Shown here in pieces: positions 54,701 to 62,800 of a DNA stretch of 64,000 nt (position 1 is the first letter of the stretch; each line of letters opens with the position of its first letter). A program made the translations under genes and the position numbers. Location: assembly GCA_004352715.1 (NCBI GenBank), contig SCFE01000011.1, positions 902,161 to 966,160 on the forward strand, written 5' to 3'. This DNA comes from Hofstenia miamia. Taxonomy: Eukaryota; Xenacoelomorpha; Acoela. A model generated the notes under the pieces. The model made no database searches. It was not told the origin of the DNA and saw only the letters and a program-made list of their open reading frames with translations.

Positions 54701-54973
54701 TCCTAGCGTTGTGAGGAGAGAAAGCACTGAAATCAGAATGGCCAAAAGCATAAACCATAGTGTGACATGAAAGTCCCATTTGGTATCTGGGCTATGGTTG
54801 ACTTCACTGCGATTGGATATGTTAGTGTCAAAGTATGGGTAAATGTCGAGAACTGGTGACAGCAGCATTCGTTTCACTTCGGCGTCGAATTTTGCAAAAA
54901 ACTGCAAAGTTCCTATGTCGAGCAGAAATGTCTGATTTAGATAATGAATTGAATGAATTGATATATTCATCAT
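25395..54973 (-). CDS. Histamine H3/H4-type G protein-coupled receptor, complete three-exon gene (416 aa)
   Basis: Seven-TM aminergic receptor at the plasma membrane, expected to bind histamine and couple to Gi/o if it behaves like the vertebrate H3/H4 family. The model joins exons 54604-54973, 32010-32258 and 25395-26026; both introns are GT-AG and phase 1, giving 1251 coding bases. Landmarks: N92 (TM1), D120 (TM2), C147 and D154 (TM3; D154 is the amine-binding aspartate), D171-R172-Y173, W199 (TM4), C227 (disulfide partner), E245 four residues before P249 (TM5), W329-A-P331 (TM6), W356 and W359 (TM7) and N365-P-x-x-Y369. Glutamate at the TM5 position and the FWxLWxNSAVNP stretch in TM7 are typical of H3/H4 and separate it from muscarinic receptors. 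The third intracellular loop is short (about 50 residues). N-terminal NQT, NIS and NRS are possible glycosylation sites. Start chosen at the first ATG, with an in-frame stop seven codons upstream; an alternative start is M36. Ligand and coupling are inferred. Confidence 0.92.
27632..27720. repeat. CCGGATA repeat block in receptor intron 2
   Basis: Starts TAGGGATGGGATCCGGATAA and contains repeated ACCGGATAA and CCGGATA motifs, as in the other TAG-starting MITEs. The partner end was not located, although CCGGTAACACCCGG at about 29060-29073 is similar. Confidence 0.35.
28370..28590. repeat. (TA)n microsatellite with a 179-N gap, receptor intron 2
   Basis: (TA)n on both sides of N 28382-28560. 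Confidence 0.9.
32010..32258 (-). CDS. H3/H4-type receptor exon 2 (ECL1, TM3, ICL2, TM4)
   Basis: Acceptor tattgtatttag|GTTTC and donor TATG|gtaagg, phase 1 at both ends. It encodes residues 124-207, starting FFCIPLYAPYFLTAKW, which is very close to the H3 sequence after TM2. It carries the TM3 cysteine and aspartate, and GDRYLSV in place of the vertebrate YDR(F/Y)LSV. It continues through TM4 to SLYG, so the second intron is later than the one I recall in vertebrate H4. Confidence 0.93.
32654..32702. repeat. (TA)n followed by (TG)n microsatellite
   Basis: Short (TA)n, then a GTGTGT tract with one CT interruption. Confidence 0.85.
32945..33175 (-). pseudogene. LINE reverse-transcriptase C-terminal fragment
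   Basis: The minus frame reads KLNERSQTF, then HSNSFHHTATKLWNNL and FRKKLRTFLF, the pattern found at the C-terminus of many CR1/Jockey-type ORF2 proteins (SFxxxAxKLWNxL...FKKxLKxxLF). No upstream reverse transcriptase domain is adjacent. Part of its downstream flank occurs twice around the single N at 32926. Confidence 0.6.
34088..34390. mobile_element. PIF/Harbinger-like MITE, copy 2
   Basis: 303 bp, same family as 12368-12671 with scattered differences. Ends GGGAAGTGATTCAAATTC and (reversed) GGGAAGTGATCCAAATTC; flanked by TTA on both sides. Its right half is repeated after the single N at 34775 as part of an assembly duplication. Confidence 0.85.
34228..35373. repeat. Large duplication around a single N at 34775
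   Basis: 34228-34774 and 34776-35373 are near-identical; the second has about 50 extra bases near 35275-35320, bounded by AACTTT at both sides. The pattern suits two haplotypes placed in series by the assembler. Confidence 0.85.
36338..37195 (+). mobile_element. hAT element remnant with 8-bp target duplication
   Basis: Imperfect inverted ends TAGAGCCTGGAAAAAGCAG and (reversed) TAGAGCTCGGATTTTCTGC, flanked by CTAACAAT at 36330-36337 and CTAATAAT at 37196-37203 (7 of 8 match). AGCAGAAAAA repeats sit inside both ends. The internal coding remnant is listed separately. The copy is short for an autonomous hAT, so it is an internally deleted derivative. Confidence 0.85.
36647..37057 (+). pseudogene. 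hAT transposase C-terminal fragment with one in-frame stop
   Basis: A single frame of 137 codons from ATG at 36647 to TGA at 37057 is broken only by one TAG at about 36890. The second half reads SGDDLSPASACVERSF and STYRDLLTSRWCSLKEEHL, the conserved hAT dimerisation motif near the C-terminus. The first half is helical and charged with no recognised zinc finger. The catalytic core and DNA-binding domain are absent, so it cannot be an active transposase by itself. Confidence 0.78.
37195..37745 (+). pseudogene. Mariner (DD34D-type) transposase fragment
   Basis: In broken plus-strand frames: TEGVVLVDFFRRWKTVTGAYY, then KKRPGKLHRGIFFYHDSAS with the second catalytic D, THSARIIKEF, and a frameshifted PDLAPSDIFPKLKAHLKGVQ-like end carrying the third. 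This order is that of the mariner/SETMAR-type transposase C-terminal half. The N-terminal half is missing, and no terminal repeats were found. It directly abuts the 3' end of the hAT remnant. Confidence 0.75.
37752..37783. repeat. (TA)n microsatellite
   Basis: About 16 TA units just downstream of the mariner fragment. Confidence 0.9.
39568..39980. mobile_element. hAT-type MITE with CGGTT subterminal repeats
   Basis: 413 bp. Ends TAGAGGTCGACGG and (reversed) TAGAGGTCGATGG, flanked by perfect 8-bp CTATCCAA duplications. TTCGGTTCGG arrays lie inside both ends (39595-39620 and 39910-39965). No transposase coding. Located in receptor intron 1. Confidence 0.9.
41489..41524. repeat. (TA)n microsatellite ending at a single N
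   Basis: TA tract interrupted once near its start, ending directly at the single N 41525. Confidence 0.9.
41526..41780. mobile_element. Possible end of a mariner-like element
   Basis: Starts just after a single N with GGCTGTTCGAAAAGTCACTG, which looks like the terminal repeat of a Tc1/mariner element. No matching right end and no transposase were found, so this may be only a truncated end joined by the assembler to the preceding (TA)n tract. Confidence 0.3.
41785..42575. repeat. GGCTAACGGCCGG-rich repeat, probable hAT-type MITE
   Basis: Dense copies of GGCTA/GGCCA/CGGCC motifs at 41800-41940 and, inverted, at 42460-42555, with an AT-rich middle. The layout is that of the other hAT MITEs here with subterminal repeats, but I could not fix terminal repeats or a target duplication. 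The short ORFs on this G+C-rich block are products of the repeat. Confidence 0.55.
42576..48038. other. Intronic, no gene recognised
   Basis: AT-rich part of receptor intron 1. Paired phrases GGGGTATGCTATGCCCCAT (43599) and GGGGTATGTGATGCCCCAC (43782) suggest a small inverted or direct repeat. The 106-aa frame at 46268-46588 shows no known motif. Confidence 0.55.
44599..44625. repeat. (TA)n microsatellite
   Basis: About 13 TA units in receptor intron 1. Confidence 0.85.
48039..48350. mobile_element. MITE with CCACGTGGCATTT inverted ends
   Basis: Left part reads CAATGGCAATGCCACGTGGC and the right part, reversed, CCAATAGCAAAGCCACGTGG, giving inverted repeats of about 30 bases with a perfect CCACGTGG core in each arm. 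TA flanks both sides, which would suit a Tc1/mariner-type target. The exact ends and superfamily are uncertain. Internal copies of GCCACGTAA-like motifs are also present. Confidence 0.65.
48739..49170. repeat. GCGGT-rich repeat, probable MITE
   Basis: Begins TAGAGATGAACGTGGTGCGG and has GCGGT motifs at 48755-48840 and again at 49110-49125 (TTGCGGTGGCTTATGG). The right end is degraded (GCGTTAGAG). It resembles the other short elements starting TAGAG, but no target duplication was found. Confidence 0.4.
49506..49556. repeat. Long (TA)n microsatellite
   Basis: About 25 TA units, the longest fully read TA tract in the window. Confidence 0.9.
50041..51074. other. 1000-N scaffold gap flanked by TA-rich sequence
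   Basis: N at 50049-51048, exactly 1000, so the size is probably nominal. TATA-rich bases border both sides. The 350-400 aa frames spanning it are artefacts. Confidence 0.95.
51427..51727. repeat. 140-bp direct duplication flanking a 21-N gap
   Basis: 51427-51566 and 51588-51727 read the same, with 21 N between them, as at 1726-1746. Confidence 0.85.
51764..51797. repeat. (TA)n microsatellite with one interruption
   Basis: TA tract broken once by an extra T, in receptor intron 1. Confidence 0.85.
54154..54188. repeat. (AAT)n microsatellite
   Basis: AATAATAATGATAATAATAA-type trinucleotide run with single-base variants, about 400 bp downstream of receptor exon 1. Confidence 0.8.
54604..54973 (-). 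CDS. H3/H4-type receptor exon 1 (N-terminus, TM1, TM2)
   Basis: Encodes residues 1-123 and the first base of codon 124. It holds a 66-residue extracellular tail, TM1 with the LGNFLV motif and TM2 with LNLAIADLIIG. The exon stops at ATAG|gtatgt. From memory, vertebrate H4 has an intron at the same place, just after the glycine following the TM2 aspartate. Confidence 0.9.
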
Positions 54974-55193
54974 TTTTTGACCAATCAGGTTTCAGATTTA
55001 ATTTCACCGGTTTGTCTAAAACATCCTGTGAAATAGATAAAAAATGCTATCATAACTGTACACATTATTGCAAATAATTCCTAAAATCAAACATATTTAA
55101 TATTATTAAATATTCAATAATGTTAAATATATTGAATTTCAAAGTTTTCATACATAAAGTTTTACAATAAAGCAGAAATAGCTTATCTACAAA

Positions 55194-55198
<5 letters not shown>

Positions 55199-55229
<31 letters not shown>
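55199..55229. repeat. (TA)n microsatellite upstream of receptor exon 1
   Basis: About 15 TA units, roughly 230 bp upstream of the chosen start codon. Confidence 0.85.
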
Positions 55230-55232
<3 letters not shown>

Positions 55233-58014
55233 ATTTTACCTGTCGAAATTATTACACATTTCTAAGCACTATCAAAAAGTAAATACAAAAATTGATATTC
55301 ATCTCATAAATGATATTTCCATCAATTATATTATTGGATTTTTTTAATAATTAAGATCAATTTACAGATACTATAAATTTGTAAATTATTTTAATATATG
55401 TAACAAATGTATAAACTGTTTAAAAATGCCTATAAAATTATATTTTATAGATGCATATATCCATTATACTAAATTTGCATAAATCAATTTGATACTTATA
55501 TAAAACTTAGTCTGTATTAAGTCAATATTTAGTATTTTAATATTGACTTAAGCCTGAGCTTTGAAGACCAAATTCGTCAAGAAAATATGCATTTATAAAA
55601 AATCTATTTGCATTTCACTTGCAAATTCACTAAACAGTATATTTTTTCAGAAAAATAATTTTCAAGTTGAGTGTAAATTCATAATATCCTAGAAGTTGAA
55701 GTAATTTATTTTTATGATCCTGCATTAATCAGACTTTGTAAAAAATTAATCTATTCTTTTAAATTTTTTAAAGATGAGTCTTGATGACATTAACTAGTCC
55801 TAACAATATTGCAATTTGAAATGTCTTTGTTCGAATTAATGAAATGAAAATAGGTATTGTATCAATATAGTGTGTTCCTGTAATTTTGAAAAACACTGAA
55901 TCCATTTTACTTTAATAATATAATATGTATATAATTTAGAATATTTTATAGGCTTATTGAAAAGCATAATTGATGAAATGAATGTAATTTTATATCATTT
56001 TCACATTAAACCAAGAGAAGACCTGATGACGTATATCATACGCAGCTCTCCAAAGAATTGATTAATTTTTTGATTAAATATCGTCCAAATTTGCAAAGAA
56101 TAAGCCCATAAGTGAAAATAATTAGAATGAGCATTGGTACTTAAAGATTAAGTGTATTTTAATTTGAATCAGCAAGGCCATTCTTTTATGGTGAAAACCT
56201 TTTATATTAAATAAAATGTTATCCTGAAAATGGCCTTGAGATTTGTTTGATAAGACGCGGCTACACCATTAAACCTTTAAATTAAGCTAATAGCATAAGC
56301 TTTGATGGAACTGCTGGCTTACACCTACAAAAATAGGAATTAAGAAATATTAAAAGTGGGGTTGAATTAAAAAACATTCATGGATTTTAGGAAGGAAAGC
56401 ATCATAGATTGATCAATAGTTTGGAAGCTGAAATAAAGTAAGCAACGAAGTGCAGACACCTCTTCTTCTCATTAATTAATGCAACTACATTAAAAAACAT
56501 CAATATTGCTTCGTTTTAAAATTCCATATTTGCTTTCCAAGAGACTCTTAGTCGTTCCTTTCTACTATAGAATTCTCTGGAAAAGGCTAAATAACAAAGC
56601 CTACTTCAAAGAATCATCAATTGTTTTGTCAAAGTATGAGAGTTGAGCCATTTTTAATTAATTATTTTAAATATCAGAATCCATATATAAAAGTAAATCA
56701 TAAGTGATATGTGTAGTTCTTAATGGCATTCAGTAAATCATTACGTAATGCATTAGAAGAAGGTTATTGAAGACTGAAATGATGTCAGACTTACTTTTTA
56801 TAACCTATAGAACATAGAAATTCATAAATACTGTAATTATGCTTAAAACAATTCTAATGCGATAGCAAGCAACCAATCAGGAGGGGAAATGAATTACAGA
56901 AGCCCAAACTTGGAAATAACACTTTAGATTTCACAAACCCGGTCCCAATAATATGTAAATTTTAGATTACTTTGTAATTTTATTACAAAAATTTTTAACG
57001 TTGTATTTATGATGGTGGTCTTGAATATTGGAAAATATGTCACCTCAAATTTTGTATTTTTCACTTGAAATTTTATTAGTGGATCAGAGTATTGACAGTT
57101 TGACCTTGCCCTATAAATGACCTGTTTAATCACACATGGTGAAGAAATTGTAAAATAATGTTTAAATAATACTAATTTTCACGTTAGGCAAATCCTGCAC
57201 AGAACGACATTTTAAATTTAAGAAAGTTTACTAGTTTACTTTCAAAGTTATACTAAAGCGAAAATCAAATAAAATTTCTACTAAGCAAAGATTAGAATCT
57301 ATTTCTCCTATTATTATAAGCATAGTCGGTCTATTAATACTTTCCTGCAGAATTTGAAAATTGAACTGACAAAATAAAGGTCGACACTTCAATACAAATT
57401 ATTCGTTAGAAAAATCAATTCGAAGTGGATGCCGAATAAGCGCTGAGTTGATTTCAAGGTATTCCAAGGAACGCTTAATTCATGAAGATTTTAATTAAAT
57501 TTTCGATGAGAAAAGCACATATTATTTAGCATAATTTCAATATTTCGAAATAAAAGTTAAAGTAAGTTATTATATAATATGCGTGCTTTGTATATGGAGG
57601 CTGTACTGACGCCATCGAAATCAGCCAAGGCTCCAATATGTCGGGATTAATTCAATAATTACATCAAAGAATGTCTAGACCACTTCAGTAAACCTCAAAA
57701 GACACCGAATACGATCGATGCAACTAAATCCGTACTAAAATTTAGTTCACAACAAAAGCCAGAAGGATCAGACTTTAAATACCATACAATCATTCTATTG
57801 ATTGAAATAGCTGTATTTACAATCGTTATTGTTTCATGACTTCAAGAAATCTATTATTTACAATTTCTTATCCTATAATGGTTTTTGAAATACGTTGAGA
57901 AGATATTTTCAGTAATAGTTATTTGAAAAAATTTGAAGACATAAAATCTATGAACAATGAATTAGTTAGTATGTTATGTGCCTTCCAATTCCAGAAGATT
58001 TCCAAATTTCTTAA
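55230..58014. other. No gene recognised upstream of the receptor
   Basis: AT-rich sequence expected to contain the receptor promoter and any 5' non-coding exon; I could not identify either. Confidence 0.55.
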
Positions 58015-58270
58015 CAGGGTTTGATGAAGGTGTTGAAAATTGTGGGCAAGGTGATCTGGAAGTTTAAGATAACGTGAAAAAACATGGTCTTAACCAAATC
58101 ATTTTTCCAAAAGTTGAATACCCATTGACGTATTATACTTTCAACTTCTTCGACGTCAAACCCAGGCAAACTCTGGAAGGATCGGCTAATTTTGCTTGGG
58201 AACGGCCCGTTGGCTTCGAAGGGCATCCTGGTTTTGTTAATGGCCCAATTTTGCCGTTCCTTTTGTAATG
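58015..58270. other. G+C-richer island, possible exon or repeat remnant
   Basis: Sequence at 58140-58260 is clearly richer in G+C than its surroundings and is open in one plus frame (58074-58268) and in two minus frames. One minus frame reads PGCPSKPTGRSQAKLADPSR, another SFQSLPGFDVEEVESIIRQW. I recognise no family. Splice-like AG sites exist but are weak. Confidence 0.3.
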
Positions 58271-58583
58271 TGAAATAATTGAAGAACGTGTTTGCTTTGA
58301 TAATTGAAGAAATTAGCAAAAAAATTTTCTGTGGAATTTTTTTCAGGAATTTTGAAACTATAGTTTTTTGTATTTCGAAGGAAATGGTTTAACAAAGAAC
58401 ACATTTTGCGGTGAATAATGATATAAGTGCTCAGCAATTATTGTCAGAAATGTTAAGCTTAGACCTAAATACTAACAGGTACATTCTGAAATTAAGCTTT
58501 CGCACTTTCAATGTTTCAATAGCAACGAAGATAACAGCTTTAGTGTGAAAAACATTAGTCCGAACTATTATGCACACATAAGG

Positions 58584-58585
<2 letters not shown>

Positions 58586-58620
<35 letters not shown>

Positions 58621-59099
58621 CANNNNNNNNNNNNNNNNNNNNNNNNNNNNNNNNNNNNNNNNNNNNNNNNNNNNNNNNNNNNNNNNNNNNNNNNNNNNNN
58701 NNNNNNNNNNNNNNNNNNNNNNNNNNNNNNNNNNNNNNNNNNNNNNNNNNNNNNNNNNNNNNNNNNNNNNNNNNNNNNNNNNNNNNNNNNNNNNNNNNNN
58801 NNNNNNNNNNNNNNNNNNNNNNNNNNNNNNNNNNNNNNNNNNNNNNNNNNNNNNNNNNNNNNNNNNNNNNNNNNNNNNNNNNNNNNNNNNNNNNNNNNNN
58901 NNNNNNNNNNNNNNNNNNNNNNNNNNNNNNNNNNNNNNNNNNNNNNNNNNNNNNNNNNNNNNNNNNNNNNNNNNNNNNNNNNNNNNNNNNNNNNNNNNNN
59001 NNNNNNNNNNNNNNNNNNNNNNNNNNNNNNNNNNNNNNNNNNNNNNNNNNNNNNNNNNNNNNNNNNNNNNNNNNNNNNNNNTATATATATATATATATT
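58586..59099. repeat. (TA)n microsatellite with a 459-N gap
   Basis: (TA)n followed by TATCA, N 58623-59081, then (TA)n followed by TATCA again; the matching TATTATCA on both sides suggests the same tract edge may be present twice. Confidence 0.85.
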
Positions 59100-60407
59100 A
59101 TCACATATTAACTACTGTAAAGATTTAGTCCGTGGCAAAATCATCAGTATTGCATACAAATTTTGAGAATTAAAATATATTAGTTTAATTCCCATTGCTA
59201 GATATTTTATATTTTACTGTAATTTCAAAATGGACTCTTTAGTATAGTGTTAATATACTCAATCACTAAGTAATAAAATAAATAGAATTTTTCATACAAA
59301 TACCATTGCTAGGTATGAAAAGCCTCCGGATATGCTTACGAAAATGTAATAATTTGAATGAGACTAAAATCTTTAGAAATTGAACTACAGTTGCTTAGAA
59401 TCTTGATGTTCTTTATTGTTGTAGAATAGTTTGCTTTGTTACCAAAGACTGCCTTTAAAATATATAGTTGTGATCTACAAACTAGTTTTTGTTCACTTTG
59501 CTGAATGTTCTGTAAAGACCACTTAAAAAACAATTAAATCAACATTTTTGAAGTTATATTTGATTACCTCTCTTTAATATTAAAACATCAAAGTTTGATA
59601 TCGAATGTTCTTTCTGATAATGCTATCAAGGAATTTCGCCTTAGGTTTGTAACTTTGTTTTACAAGTAATATTTATATAAAGACTTAATCGGTTGTTTAT
59701 TATCGCTTCAAAGACACATTAGTTTATTAATTTATGGCAAATTTAACTTCATAAGAGACTATGAGATTGTGCTGTACTTAAGAAAAAATTGAATTTAATA
59801 TAATGGGAAGGACAAAATATTTAAAAAAATTTTTCCAGCATTCCAGCCAATTGAAGTTTAAAAGTAAAAAAATACTTTGGAAAATATAGCTTCACATAAA
59901 CATATAATTTCGTTAGATTATAGTGCTTAGTGGTTTTATCTTGAATGCAGAAATGCACCACATTTAAAAAAAAACATCATAATTTTACAAATTAAGAATG
60001 TCAGGCACCAAATTCTTTATGTCAAATTGATGATGGAGAATTCAATTTGAGATATATTGATTTTATGAAAACTAATACAGAATATTCTTAAGACATTGAT
60101 TGCGACAGGAAGAATTATTCGAATTCGTGTCAGTTTTGTGGATGCAATGACTCCCTTTGTATTAAAATAGTAAAGAAAATTTTTTAACATCTTAACAAAA
60201 TCATTGAATTGCCTTCTAATTTCCAAGATTATATTGTGTAAAAATAGTACTTAGCACAACTATATGCAAAAAAATTATTATTATTTGGTTTAATCAAGTT
60301 TGAATGACGACATTATATTGAACGGATATTTGTAAATTTATTGAGATTAATTTGTTCACAGAATACACTGATCAAATTGGGTTTTTCACAAAAATATGAG
60401 GACAAGA

Positions 60408-60669
60408 CAGGCCCGTGGCTAACACTTGAAATTAAGTGGGCCGTGGCCCCGCAAAGTTCAATAAATAGTATCACACTTTTTCATTTAATTTTTAAATAGA
60501 ATGGCATTCGTATTTTATATATTTCAACTAAAATATAAACTATAAACTTAGTTACAGAATATTAGAATTAATACTATGGAGTTTTGTATCCAGGATGCCA
60601 AGCGGAAGGGGGGCCTAGTGGCCCAAAAGGGAGGGATATGCCCCTGGCCCTCCCCTAGCCACTGCCCTG
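60408..60669. mobile_element. hAT-type MITE with GTGGCTA ends
   Basis: 262 bp. Ends CAGGCCCGTGGCTA and (reversed) CAGGGCAGTGGCTA, flanked by perfect GGACAAGA duplications at 60400-60407 and 60670-60677. The ends are G+C-rich and the middle is AT-rich. No coding capacity. Confidence 0.88.
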
Positions 60670-61744
60670 GGACAAGACTACACGTCTGCTGCGGAGCAAA
60701 AAGGGTATTTCAAAGGACCCCAACTCTTAAATTCTGAAATTTAAGCCTCATTTCTTTTCAGTTTAAGTATAGCAGTAATTCTGTTTAATCTTAGATTAAA
60801 GGAAATATCCAATTTTTTCCCTTGCAAGCCAAAATTAATCAAATAAATACCTAAGCTATATAGACTAAAATGCATTAGTAGATTTTCAAAGATGTATCTA
60901 TTAAAAGAAGTACTTGAATTGATAGAAAGAAAGTGACTTGTGGAAAGAGCTATTTGAAATAATGTAATATATTGAGTAAATTTAGAATAATTGTAAGTAC
61001 CTTATGTAATGGATATTGAATCACTATAGGGAATAAAGCCCTTTCGATTTGAAGCAGCAAAAATATAAATCAGACCTCAAAATCCTTGTTAACAGCCAGA
61101 ATTTGATATAACAAGGTATACAAGACAAATAATAAGCTTACATTCAAGTATAATGAGGCCGTTCATAATCTACATTTTAGGATCAAAGACTTGATGTACA
61201 TTCAACATAAAGTTTAATAGTAACTACTACAGAAATACATATCTAGACTTTGTACTTTAATGTGCAGTAATTCTAAATGCTTATTACAGTGAATGCCTTG
61301 TAAAACCCTGAAATGTTTTGGCAAATCATTTAATCTTCTGTCTTCTTCGAAACAAATTCACAAGTTTTAATGCTACAGATACGAAAGTAATTTATGACTT
61401 TCTTGTATTGAATGCTTACATCACATTTATACTTGTAAGTAAATATATTGCCCAATCTTAGTATGTGTGCTGAAAATCGCAAGACAGTCATTACAGTAAG
61501 GCTGGAACATCAGCAAGGTAATGTAGACATCATAGTTTAGGAGATAACAATCGAAAATAAGCTGATTATAATAAATGTGTCTTACTTCTCTTTGAATACA
61601 GGTATATTACAAATGAGCAAATCTAAGCACTGCAATTCTGATTTTTTCCATGAAGGTTATTATGAATCTCTAGCGATCAATGTTATAGTTATTTTTACAT
61701 GATATGATAGCTACATGTAATTGCTCATTTGGATCTCCTTTATG

Positions 61745-62800
61745 AATATTATTATTATTATTATTCTTGCATCTCACAGCTTTATGCTGGTATCCCTCTC
61801 AGCTCGGAGAACTTACCAGTTCCCAGGGAGTCTGAGACGTTTCCTCAGGACTCTAGCTGTTCCTAACAATGCTGCCTTCTGTGCTACTGCTCCTCCCCAC
61901 TTTGGTACTCCCAACTCCTCCAAGTATCACTTATGCTTCTTACTCACTGCTCCTAGTGCTCCTACAACTACCGGGACTACTTCAACTTTCTTTAACTTCC
62001 ACAGCTTTTCTATTTCCTCTGCCAACTCTCTGTACTTGTCTATCGTCTCTTTCTCCTTGCTTTCTACATTCCTGTCCTTTGGTCCTGCTATGTCTATCAC
62101 TGTTCCTAATTTTTTCTCTTTGTCTACCACTACTATGTCTGGCCTCCATGCTTCTATCACCTTGCTTGATTGTATGTAATTTAATCTAAATTTACGGCAA
62201 ATGGAAGTAATAAATGAACTATAGATGACATACAGAATCGGGCCTAGGCACGATTCTTGAGGTACTCCAGATGCCATTTGAATCGAATCAATATTTGCGC
62301 CATTAAAATGAAATGTTTCCAGTCTCTTAGATATATAAGATTTAAACATCCAAGAGCAGTGCCAGTGATCCCAAGTCGCTCTAATATATGAATCAGAATA
62401 TTGTGACTTTTTGAATTTCGAAAGCCGATGATTGATCAAATAACATTAAAACCGATGATTGATCAAATAACATTAAAATGACAAAATTATTCTTATCCAA
62501 TAAGCTCAAGAGATCATTAGTGACACGCAGAACCGCAGTTTCCTACGAGTGGTTTTCCAGGTATCCAAATTGAAACTTTGTCAAAAACCTGTTTCGGGCA
62601 AGATGATTTGACAACTGTAGATAAAGAGCTTCTCTAAAATCTTTGAGAAGAACATTAAGGTTTTTTCAGCAGTGGAAATACCAATGGATTTTTTTATTCT
62701 GATGGAATAATACCTGTTTCCAGTAAATCATTTATGATTTTTTGTAATGAAAGGCGTTTGTAAAAAGCATAGGAGCAAAGTGCTTACAGTATGCTGACTT
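61745..62800 (-). pseudogene. Chimeric LINE fragment: reverse transcriptase joined to endonuclease-like tail
   Basis: From 62800 down, broken frames read LQKIINDLLETGIIPSE, ILEKL, FQFGYLENHS, then LMLFDQSSAF (reverse transcriptase box A) and SGVPQESCLGPILYVIY (62280-62220). At about 62180 the frame passes into a different module: RPDIVVVDKEKK, VIDIAGPKDRNV, KYRELAEEIEKLW and VVPVVVGALGAVSKK, with a frameshifted end QKAALLGTARVLRKRLRL. The PD...D.K arrangement suits a restriction-like endonuclease of the type carried at the C-terminus of some LINEs. A (TAT)n run at 61747-61767 marks the 3' end of the element. Stops and frameshifts show it is inactive. Confidence 0.72.
62425..62478. repeat. 27-bp perfect tandem duplication
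   Basis: Two exact 27-bp units (62425-62451 and 62452-62478). On the minus strand they lie in the LINE reverse transcriptase box A and duplicate nine codons, including the LMLFDQSS stretch. Confidence 0.85.

Noticed and set aside
58545-59111. YIYIYI-rich proteins at TA tracts (also 9449, 17213, 28338)
   Set aside because: Translation of (TA)n; no coding meaning.
61721-62189. Serine- and leucine-rich plus-strand frames of 106-152 aa
   Set aside because: They are the antisense of the LINE endonuclease tail read on the minus strand.
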